A stretch of DNA of 57,799 nucleotides from the NCBI GenBank assembly GCA_015680685.1, contig MNCI01005798.1, positions 888,406 through 946,204 of the forward strand, written 5' to 3'. The notes under the pieces were generated by a model. The model was given only the letters and a program-made list of their open reading frames with translations. It made no database searches and was not told where the DNA came from. Position numbers and translations under genes: made by a program. Numbering within the stretch: position 1 is the first letter of the stretch; every line of letters starts with the position of its first letter. Below, piece after piece: positions 46,245-56,231 of the stretch. This DNA is from Gnetum montanum. Its lineage: Eukaryota; Streptophyta; Gnetopsida; Gnetales; Gnetaceae.

Positions 46245-47190
46245 TTTCAATCAACAAGGATTTGAAATTATTAAATTGTTTATATCAATTCTTAATAGTC
46301 CTTTTCCTTCCTTATACCCTTGGTTGGATCAAGTTCTTATCTTACTATTATTGCAGAGTTAGAAAAATTTTCAAAAAGAAACCCCTTAAGTATTATATCA
46401 TTAGTTGCTTATGACCTTCTACAATTATCATTTTTTTACTTATTATGGCTTAAAATGGTTGGTATGGTCCATTAGAAAAATTAACTAAGTCTTTCTAGCT
46501 TAAGTTGATTGATTAACTATAAGGTTCTTATTATCTCTTATACTTACCCTTTATGGTATCTTCTAGGTGTTAGGAAAATTCTATCTCAAATTTCTTAATG
46601 TTAGCACAATGGTACCCCCTCCCCCATGATTAAGTTAAGTGATCCAAGGTCAACAGGGTTCAACAATTTTGAAGATCGAAGCTATGGGGGTGAAATTATG
46701 GCCTTTGGAAGTTAGTGTGCAAGAGCTCTAAGAAAAAACTACAAAAAATTCTCTTGCTACATATGAGAGGAATGAGAAATTTTACTAACTCCCACATGTA
46801 TATATATTATTTTTATTAGTTCAAAATCATAGATGGAACATTGTAGGGGCTACAATGTTGTAGCTATGATGTCATTGTGAAAATTTTCAAATTTTTCATT
46901 AAATTTTCAAGGAAAAAATGAGTTAAATGGAATGCTTGGAAGATGTGAAGCTTGTCTAAATTATCTTGAACCAATAATGATGCACAATTTTTTAAAATTT
47001 GGCATTCAAAATTCATAAAGAAGGAATCTTAGGCAACAAAAGTTTATTGGATGGATAGGAGATGGGTTATGAATTTTTGATGTATTGAGAAATTATTAGA
47101 TGTTATGGGAAGTATTTATTAAGTTTGGATTGTTTTGAAAGGCACAAGATGATGTCGAATTTCTTGTCAAGTATGAAATACAAGAGTTAT
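46245..47190 (-). promoter_or_regulatory. Promoter-like / LTR-like stretch upstream of the D/E ORF
   Basis: On the minus strand a TATATATA element (46797-46810) is preceded by ATGACATCATAGC (about 46870). It is followed by a block CTCATTCCTCTCATATGTAGC and TTTTTTGTAGTTTTTTC (46735-46790) that resembles the start-of-transcript part of LTR D (TTTTTCATTCCACCC, CTTGTAGTTTG). A G-rich tract lies at 46605-46635. It could be a promoter, or a damaged LTR of a separate element; the boundaries are unclear. Confidence 0.35.
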
Positions 47191-48490
47191 ATAAGTGGGT
47201 CCTCCCCAAAGCAGGGTCTAACCCTTAGTGCCCTTACATAACCACATCTAAAAGTCTCCATAGGAACTTAAGGAGTTGAATGTAAGACATACCTATTTAG
47301 AAAAACACACATGTTAATATTACTAGATTGGAAAAATAACACTTATATTATATGAAACCACAAGTTATGATTAAATGTACAATGAGGTGATATGGGATGT
47401 GAGGTATCTTACCATAGGCGTAATGAATCTTTATGTGTGATTTGTGGGTAAGGTGATCATTATCCATTCTTTCCAAGATTCAAACCAAGTCCAAACTAAT
47501 TTCTAGTGACATCACATTGCTTCATCTCTAGGATTCACAACCATAAGACTACCACTATTGCAAAGAGTATTACCACTTGGCGTATTATCCAAGGGAGGAC
47601 TTTATTCATTGCACTCTTTATTTTTGAGATTTCTAATAAGCCACCTACCTCTAGGCATGGGTAACATGTCTTTCCAATGACATGGTAAGGCAACAGTTAT
47701 TGTACTCTTACTCCCAGTTTTTGTTAAATCTACAAGCATTTAATACATCCTTAGAAATAGGATAAAACTCATAGTAGTAATCCAACAGAATCCACAAATC
47801 CTCTCAATGTCACACCCTTTGCATTCCCACTTGGTTCTTCACTCTTCTATCTAAGTATAATGATCATCGATTTATTCTTAGTTTTATTATGAGAAGAATG
47901 TCATTATGGCCATGGTAAGAATGTCTAGTTATTGGAATGGGTGGATGGAAGTTGTGGTTTCAATATAGGTAATCAGTCCCTTATGATTTGATAATATGGA
48001 AAAATCTTCACCTTATTGGGACTACATCTTGCTTTATTCAGTGTGCTTTATTGATAATTGACAAAGACATGCACAAGTGAGATGAAGACAAAGTATGAAA
48101 ATTTATAAAATATATCAAGAATTGAAAAGATAAAAAGAAGAAATTATCAAGAAATTGAAAATTATAAAAGCATAGGAAAATATTTCAAGAAAGTAGAAAA
48201 AAGTTGTAAGAAAGTAGAAAATTCAAAAGGTACCTAATGTCATAGTGGATATCCCCACAACTATGATTAGGAATGGTCAACTAGAAAAGTGAATAGGTAT
48301 TGGAAATTCATACAGGTTGGGTAGAATCCTTAGTAGAGTTGAAATATTCATGGTAAGGTTGGATGTTTACTAGGATAAGCTTGTGTACACTAGATTGATG
48401 GTGAATGTGCATAACATTAGATGGGTAAGTCACCTAGGTGATATATGGCCCCTTCCAAAGCATTTGAAATTTAGCCTTTGAATTTAAGTT
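47190..48490 (-). pseudogene. Integrase C-terminus and post-pol spacer of element D/E
   Basis: Near 48430-48490 the minus strand encodes KFQMLWKGPYIT, the integrase C-terminal block also found in A (KFQMLWEGPYII) and B. The spacer that follows matches the 3' spacers of A and B in several blocks, such as TTTGGGGAGGACCCAC near 47200. Homology to B stops at about 47190. Confidence 0.7.
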
Positions 48491-49039
48491 ATCAATCATC
48501 ATTATAAATGATAGTTATAAATGTTCAAGTTCTTAAAATTATAACTAATTTTGGGATTATACTCATTTGCTTAATGCTATTCAAAGACATATTGTATGCA
48601 AACCCAGTGCATGCTTATGAAAATGTAATGGTAGAGAAGTTTGTAGGTGCCTCTTTCTAATCAAATTGTTATATCATTACTATTTCATCATCATTGCATA
48701 CATTTTTATTAGCAAGTATACTTTAATTTATCATGGAAAAACATTATATAGATATTCAACTTTCTTATCTCATCTTGCATGGGATTAGAAAGTAGAAGTT
48801 GTGGTTATTATTGTTGAGAAGCTTGTAAGGTAGGTTTGATTAATGTAGGTAGCTAATATTAAAGTGTCATCTATGGAAATGAATAAGTACCTTCTTGGGC
48901 ACCTTGAGAGTATGGGTTGGAAGGAAACATCATTTATTACTGCATTGGACTTGGAAAATTCTATAAAGTAACACCCCAAGGATTTCGAGTTTGTCACTAT
49001 TGATATAGCTGCATGGTTTATGGATACACACCTTCAAAA
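48491..49039. other. Junction where pol is missing in element D/E
   Basis: Between the end of gag and the integrase tail, about 4 kb of protease, RT, RNase H and integrase core present in A and B is absent. The 550 bases here are AT-rich and unrecognised. A short minus-strand frame (48785-48997) has no convincing domain. Confidence 0.55.
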
Positions 49040-50689
49040 TAGTATACTTGGCCAAATTAGGGAGTCCTCCTTATTGGCCTCTTAACAAAATTAGGATTCA
49101 AATGCATCCTAGCTTATCCCATTTTATCAATCATGTGGACCATGTCTAGGTAACACTATGAGTCATGAGGATCTACATAATACTCACAACAATCCTCATC
49201 ACTTGAGGATGGGGAAGCCTTATCTGAATCTTTCCTTATGCTCTTGGAGTAAGAGAGCTACAACTTACCCTTGCCACTATACTTTTTTCTACATTTAAGT
49301 GATACAATTATTTTTGCCATAGCTTCAGCCACCATACCCTTAATTTCCTTGAGGATAATTGTCATCTTCTCATCTATCATATTCCAAACTTGGTCCACGT
49401 GGTAAGCCAAGTCTATCAAGGCCTTTTTGGTTTTGACTTGGTCTCTTGCCAAGACCTCAACAATAGTAGGAGGTTTAGTTATACCTTCAATGATTTTGAT
49501 CTCCATTTTTCTTATAGGATCATGATTGTATAGCACAGATAATTTTCATTTTCTTCATTCACCTTCCATGATAATTATGATGTCAATGAGCACTTTGATT
49601 TGATTCACAAACTTTTTGTGTACCTAGCCCATTGCATATATAGATACTTGCTCTCTTGTTTCCTGCCTTAGACCTTCCATGATATGCATCACCTATTCTC
49701 ATTGGTTAAAACCATGGTTTAGACAATCGTGAGATACTTTTAGGTACCTCTCCATGGCAATGTCTAGTAATTCATGGGCTTTTTGCCTTCATCTAGTCAT
49801 GTTCTTCTAGTTTTTTGAAATGTAAGCATAAGTTTGAAATTTGGTGTAGAAGATTTTAACCATATATACCTATCTTTAAATTTGATTTAGTTGGTAAGGA
49901 TTTGTACCAAGTTTCTACTTGCTTAATGAAGGTATAGGAAAACAACTGTAACTTATGCTAATCATAAATGATCTCTTGTAAATAGCAAGAATTATTAAAT
50001 TCCTACATGTGAAGTTGGGAATCAATGCTATTATACCCTCTATAAGTTAGAACATTGGCCATGTTAGTTCATTTAATCTTATTGTTACAAACATGCTCTT
50101 GTGGAATGTAGAAATCTTAATTAAGCTCATGATAATTATCCTAATCAAACAAGGGGGCATCATCATCACTGGATAATCCTAATAGGTAAAGATGTTAGGA
50201 CTTGTAGAGGAGATCATCCTAATGGGTTCTAGATGTGTTTGAATTGACAATTCTTGATCATGGGCCTTCATGTCATATTGGCCTTTTATCCTTGATGTTC
50301 ACTTTCTAGTCTTACTCCTCATCTAAGTGGTCAAATGAAAAGCTATAGTGGGTCTCCTCTTCTGCCATCTAGTCTCAAAGCTCTTATTTCTATTAGGATT
50401 CATAGTTGTTGCACATTGGCTACAAAGCCATGTGGAATGCATGAAACTCTTGTAATTCAAGATTGATAAGGATCTCTTTAAGATCTCATGATACAATCAC
50501 AACCAGTTCCTTTGAGAACTACGCATGAGTGTCACATCATCTTTCTTAATTGTCCTAATAATAGATCAAGATAAATGGTGGTAGGGTCACATCATTAGAG
50601 TGTTTAAAAATAACATAATTCCTTTCTTGTTTTGGTACATTTTCTAAGATCTTTGGTAGGCTTATTGCATTATCTTTCATCTTGTTCAT
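49040..50689 (-). pseudogene. gag region of element D/E (degenerate)
   Basis: This is the remnant of an Athila-type gag. From the ATG at 50689 (MNKMKDNAISLPKILENVPK) a frame with many stops leads to RGYNSIDSQLHM and QLFSYTFIKQVETWYKSLPT at about 49880-50050. These match element A/B blocks GYNADSQNH and KLFSRTLIKEAENWYRSL. The open piece 49258-49536 (AYHVDQVWNMIDEKMTIILK) matches KVDQMWDSLDDKFQIFLKIL of A. The knuckle region near 49160-49200 (CCEYYVDPHDS.C) is damaged. Confidence 0.75.
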
Positions 50690-50789
50690 GTTCAAAATCT
50701 ACATACAACACTAAATAAACATACACTTGGTTCAAATAAATGATCAGATAAAAACTGTATAAGTATTTCTAGATAATTTACCAATGCCT

Positions 50790-50807
50790 TTCCTAGTAAT
50801 GAGACTA
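50790..50807 (-). other. Primer-binding site of element D/E (degenerate tRNA-Asp type)
   Basis: The 18-base site matches that of element B at 11 positions, with most differences being transitions. As in A and B, a single base separates it from a TGAT start at 50809. The spacing supports it more than the sequence does. Confidence 0.5.
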
Positions 50808-50859
50808 ATGATAGGGGTTGAAACATCATAAAAGTTTTGGCTCTCACTTCTCACTCACA

Positions 50860-52952
50860 AATTTGGCTAAGTGTCAAAACGATGACAATTTTCCAAAATT
50901 TTTCTAAGTGTTGATACTATGCTCCCACTACTGAGACTATGCTCTAGAGCATAGTTAGCATAGTCAACACACAACTACCAATTTTGGAGGATTTTTTCTA
51001 AGTGTTGAAACTACACTCTTCACTTCCAAGACTACACTCTAGTGAGTAGTTAGCACAGAACACTAGTTTTTGCAAATTTTTCTAAGTACACAAACTATGC
51101 TCTAGAGTGTAGTAAGCTTGGAAATAATTTTTTTTGGTAGAATTTTTCTAACTATCAAGACTACTCTCTCACTATTAGGACTATGCTCTAGAGTGTAGTT
51201 AGTGTAGTTAATCTAGAAGCTAGATTTTGTAGATTTTCCTCTAGAAGCTAGATTTTGTAGATTTTTCTTGAAGGGTTGAGCATACCCTTGCTATGCTCAG
51301 GAGCATAGTTAGCCTCCTCTAGAGCATAGTCAATCCTTAGTCATATTTTATCAATTTTTGCTAGTTTTTGACTAGATTTTGTCAAAGTATGGGACTACGA
51401 TCTAGAGTGTAGTTAGCATAGATAGTAAGAATAGCCTCCAAAGGCCCCCACACCTCAACATCAACATTTTCATTAGCTCTAGCATCTCTCTAGCAATAGC
51501 ATTTGTCATTTTTGCATCCCCCTTTTCCCAAAAATTATAACTATGCTCTAGAGCATAGTCCTAGAGTGTAGTCTCCAAAAGTTGCATTTTTTTGATGTTT
51601 TGCATTTCTTAGGTACATTTGTGGTCTTCTTTGTGTAGAAGGTAATGTAGTCATAGTCTCTTAGCTTCACAAAATCTATTAGAGAAATGACACCACTCAA
51701 CATCGTTTGTTACACCACATAGCATAGTTGGGGTGAGCATAGTCCCAACTACCCCAAAGTGTAGTTCCAACTACCACTCTACCATGTGGTGCCTAATCTA
51801 CAATTTGGACTAATCCTAGCCCTATAAATACCCCAATGTTCTACATTCTAGGGGTTGGAATTTGAAGCATTTAGTTGGAAACTCTTGCATGCAACTAGCA
51901 TTTTGGCATTTGGCACCCAAGCACACTTGCCATTTTGGTGAACTTTAGGATAGCACTTGGCACCATTGCACACCACCACAACACCATTGCACCTCATAAA
52001 CCACCACAGCTTGCAAGACACCATGGTAGCCAACCTAGTAGGCTCAGACCTCATAGTAGATGTCAGTTTTCACAACCTAGACACCTTGAGACTGTGACTA
52101 CATTACCTTCTACACCTGTTTGTACACCATGTACCTCCTTGCCTTCTCTTTCTCTGTAGTTAACTATGCTTCCATCATTTGGGGTGGTGTCACTTTATTT
52201 CTTGCTTGCATCTTGCACATTTTTAGCATTTTCTCTTATGTTTTAGCATTATACTCATATTTTTCACCATTTTTGCACATATGTTTGTGTTTGTGCCCTC
52301 ATTTTGCACCAAAAACCTTAACTACGCTCACCCCCATAGGCACCGTGGACATTGTAAACACCATGCAAACCCCTCACATTAGTTCAACATAACACCTTGT
52401 AAGCCCTAGTTTGATTGACAAGACCATTCCAGGCATCCTACATTCATTTCCAATAGGCCCTCATGTAGATGTGGGGTTAAGGCTATATGACCATGGACCC
52501 TTTGGTGATCCTAGCCATTGATGTTTTTAATCATTATAGTTTCTAGTGCTAGAAGGAGGGTTGTGCCATTTCCTTCATTGGTGTTTTATTTGCATGCTCT
52601 CTACACCCTCGTTAGTGTAGATTGGTCCCTGTTGTTGGTCTCCCCAAGACCCCATGTAGCAAACCAAGTCTTACTATTCTTCACTCTTTTTTCTAGGTCT
52701 TCGTTCTCTAAGTGTAGAGAGCGTAGTTGGTGTGGAGTGTAGTCTCCATACTTAGCCATTTTTCTTGAAATTTCATACTTAGTCAATTTTCTATAGTTTT
52801 CATACTTAGTAATTTTTTTGCATTTTCACACTTAGTCATTTTTCTGCATATTCCAAACTTAGTCATTTTTTTCCACCAACAAACATAGCCATTTTTTTGT
52901 TTTTTTAGAGTTAGCTATTTTTTTGTAAACAATAAATCTCATGACTTGATCT
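50860..52952 (+). promoter_or_regulatory. Upstream/LTR-like region of element F with palindrome cluster
   Basis: A non-coding region upstream of the F gag. A TATA box TATAAATA lies at 51833-51840, about 1.1 kb before the gag ATG. Upstream of it (50936-51559) are at least eight copies of a palindromic element related to ACTATGCTCTAGAGCATAGT. It is probably the 5' LTR plus leader, but neither LTR border was fixed because no second copy is in the window. Downstream are T-rich repeats of CATACTTAGTCATTTTT (about 52750-52930). Confidence 0.5.
50936..51559. repeat. Cluster of palindromes related to ACTATGCTCTAGAGCATAGT
   Basis: Perfect 20-base palindromes lie at 50936-50955 and 51540-51559. Imperfect copies lie at about 51031-51050, 51094-51113, 51180-51199, 51291-51309, 51317-51330 and 51394-51413. 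Several are preceded by TTTTTCTAAGTGTTGA, so a unit of roughly 60-110 bases is repeated. Confidence 0.85.
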
Positions 52953-55900
52953 ATGAACATGAATCCAGATCAACCTTCTGTATTAGTGTTTAACACACTT
53001 GTCACCATCATCCACCTAAAGCATGCCATGCTAAGCCATGAATAGGACAACTTTGTTTGTGCAGAAATCCAAGTAGGATTACCCATAGATAGCCTTGACA
53101 TAGAGACAAAATAAGATTATGAATGAGTTCATTGGGATGGACAGGAGTATAACCCTACCTTGTTTGATATAATCCCACTCATGGAATCCTACCACCAACT
53201 ATTGTCCCAACTCATCCATGCAAATGAGCACGATGCAGGGAAAACCTACAAGGAAACCTCACAAGAGGAGGAAGATGAATTTGAGGCCTACTCCAAATGT
53301 GAGAGCCTCGTCTACATCATCTTCCAACAACCACTCCCTAATACTTCCCCTCCTTAGTTTGGTTCACTCGTCCTCTACGAGATGGTGACCATGCCAACTT
53401 AGCCTTCCTTGCAAGCAACTGTTACATTCACTAATCCAACCCATGCATGTGTGGCCTACCTCAATTACCACACCCATCCTTTAGCCAATGCATCAATTAC
53501 ATTCATCCTCTACGACGTTAAATTGGCATACTATGCAATCAACAATCTAGCACTTCTCTGTGCAAACCACATAAGCCTAGCCCAATCAGTTGGCACATCC
53601 CCAAGTTTGGATAAGTTATTCTAGCTGATTCAAAGCTTGATAAAGGAGATCAATTGGTTCAAAGTTTCCTCCTCTGAAATCATCAAGGTGGTGGAGTTTT
53701 ACTAGGATGATCCCATAAGTCTTGTAGTCCCACCACTAACTCTCCCAACTTGGGTCCTGCTACCTCAACTCACCAAGTACAACGTTGAGGATGATACCAA
53801 CATGCACTTGGTCACATTCATGTCTGAGTGCATGTTGTTACAAGCATGACCACATGCAATCATGTGTGTCTTTCTCATGTCACTCACTAGCAAAGCACTT
53901 GACTAGTACCATGTTCTACCTAGGGTCTTAATCTCCTCCTTGGAGGACCTCCTCAGCCAGTTTGTGACATGCTTTAGGTACAACCTGAAACCTAAAGCAA
54001 CCCTCAACTAGCTCATGTAGGTCAAGTAGGGGTCCCTAGAGCCCATGCCCAAATTTATCTAATGTTAGAGCTCCTTGTTACAAGAAATATGAGAGCCCAT
54101 AGTAGAGACTCATGTTTTGGCCATCTTCAAAAGGGTAGTTAATAACTTCATCAAGTCTAAACTGTACTACCTAGCCCCAAAGTCTCTCAGCCAAGCATTT
54201 GTCCAAATGAAGGGCATAGAGGAGGGAGTGTAAGCTAACAATGACCTAGCCTATGTGGCCTATAGAAAACAACATGCTAATAAGAAAAACATAATAGTGG
54301 AAATAGTAACCACAAATGCAAAAGCAACCAATTGGGGCTAGATGACTAAGCAACCCAAGGCCCTAGCATACAAAGCCACCAACTCTAGCACCAACCTGCC
54401 TACATCTATAGGGGTCATAGCACAAGTGTCTTTAAGGTTCCACTTTGAGCATAAGGATCACTCAAGGTATATCCCACTGTAGATGAGATCCTTAGAGTTT
54501 TTGGATCAACTCTTGAAAGCTGGGTGAATCCAACATAAACAAGTGCTGGACATTTCCTACTAACGACATGATAGGTACTGCAAACGAATGAGGAACCTCA
54601 CCTCAATAGTACCAAACAAGACCCTAGTTCCTAAACACTTCAGAATAGACCAATACTGCCATTATCACTAGCTATCTGATCATAATATTGACAACTTTCA
54701 AGCTTTACAAGATGACTTGCAAAGAATGATAAAAAGGGACAAACTTATGCTCAGTGCATCGAGTCAATCCAATGCAGATGATGCCTCCTACGTCATAAAA
54801 TACATTAACATAGGTGGACAGAATAAACATGTGCAACAACCTTTTGTGATTCGAGTGCCTCCTAGCAAGGTAAGGATTCCCTTAGCCTCTACATGTAAGA
54901 GGTCTCCTTTCATGGTCAAATTATCACTGCAAGCACCCACAACACCCTTCATGGTCAGGGTCCTACAACAATTATTTGCTAAGATATTAAACTAGAAAAA
55001 TTCATCTACTAAGATGTTAAACTAACAAAACCTATTTTCTAAGACATTAAACTAGCAAGCTACACTGGCAACCACTAAGCAACCATTCATCATTAAGGAG
55101 CCACAATGAGCTAGCCGTACAACAACAGCTACAAAATTGCTATTTTTCATTAGAGTGTCACAACCCACTGGTACCTCTCCTACCTGAAGCCCAATAGTGG
55201 GTAATGTGTTGGTCTCTTCTCCTTCAAGGGTTGACCCCACTAGTAACCCAGGTAGGCCTAACAAATGGTAATGCAAGAGGCAAAATGAGCACCTGACAAC
55301 CCCGATGGTTGAAGCAAAGGCCACAACAAGCAAGTCGCAACTGAACATTGAGGCCTCTACCCCCAAATAGGCCAAGCAACCCAAGCCCAAGTCCCATCTT
55401 CAAGAGATTCATCTCTCAAGCCACATGGAGGAGGTCAAGGCCAATACAACAGTTGCTGACAAGAACTTCATAGTTGCACTAACCTAGGTGTAACAAATGC
55501 TCAATCAAAAGAACACAATACTAAGCTTGTATGACTTGGTCATGAATTCATCTACTCACCACCAAACATTGGCCAAGATGTTGGTCTCCATTCATGTCAT
55601 GGAGGCCATCCCTATAGATGAGAACACCATTTGTGAAATGATCTTACCTCCTATACCATAGGAATTGGGTTCAACATTCCTATCCTTTCACGATAACATA
55701 GTCAAGGTCAACCTTGAATGAGGGGAGGTCACTATAGCTCCATTATCCATTAGCATACATGTTTTTCACTACACCATCTACAGGGTGCATGTCAATGATG
55801 GTGCAGCAACAAATGTAGTTTTATATTTTGTCATCGACAAACTAGGCTTGGTAGATGAGATTAGGCCAACCAAAATTATGTGTCTAAAATCCTTCAATGG

Positions 55901-56231
55901 ATCGTGTGTCACTATCAGGGGCCTGAACAACATAGCCTTTGTGGTAGGGGAGTAGTTCCCCACCTCTATAGATTTCACCATCATAGAGGAGATGCTAGGC
56001 TTCAACCTAATCCTAGGCAGGCCTTGGCTAGCTCAACTACGAGCCATCTCCTCTCTAATCCATCAAGAACTCTACCTTTCTTACAAAGGTGGTCAAGTTA
56101 TCATCTATAGAAATAACATCTCCCCTCTAGCCATCCATCACATTAACATGGGACAAGTGTTGAAGATGGAGTTTCTTGGTGGTATACCTACGGCAACCAA
56201 CGCAATGCTTAAGGTTACCACACTTGAATAA
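52953..56231 (+). pseudogene. gag-protease frame of element F (1093 codons, stops only)
   Basis: One frame can be read from ATG at 52953 (MNMNPDQPSVLVFNTLV) to a stop at 56229-56231 with no frameshift, but with roughly 25 nonsense codons. A capsid domain of the retrotransposon gag type spans about 53790-54160 (MCVFLMSLTSKALD.YHVLP, DLLSQFVTCFRYNLKPKATL). Two finger-like segments follow: FHFEHKDHSRYIPL with LDQLLKAG (about 54435-54530), and YCHYH.LSDHNIDNF with LQRMIKRDKL (about 54650-54745). A 30-base in-frame tandem repeat lies at 54980-55050. The C-terminal part is a protease: HVNDGAATNVV near 55790 in place of a D-G-G-A block, and FNLILGRPWLAQL near 56000. The protease nucleophile region looks altered. 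No RT follows within 1.5 kb, so F was probably non-autonomous. Confidence 0.72.

Larger units (their letters stand above)
42406..50808 (-). mobile_element. Athila-like element D/E: pol-less, with an extra ORF
   Basis: A minus-strand composite with parts in element order from right to left: primer site (50790-50807), gag (50689-49040), no protease/RT/integrase core, integrase C-terminus and post-pol spacer (48490-47190), promoter-like stretch (about 46735-46870), an unrecognised ORF (45979-43490), polypurine tract (43262-43270) and 3' LTR (42406-43261). LTR layout, primer site and gag all belong to the lineage of A and B. The 5' LTR is not recognised beyond its first bases at 50809. Alternatively, two neighbouring damaged elements have been joined, one providing the left half and one the right. 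Confidence 0.5.

Noticed and set aside
46605-46635. G-rich tract (minus strand) read as a second polypurine tract of D/E
   Set aside because: No LTR start could be matched next to it, and a better-supported polypurine tract and LTR lie at 43262 and 42406-43261. Kept only as part of the unclear promoter-like region.
48785-48997. Minus-strand frame with RRYLFISIDDTLILA, resembling a copia RT IDD box
   Set aside because: No neighbouring RT blocks are present in any frame, so the resemblance is probably chance.
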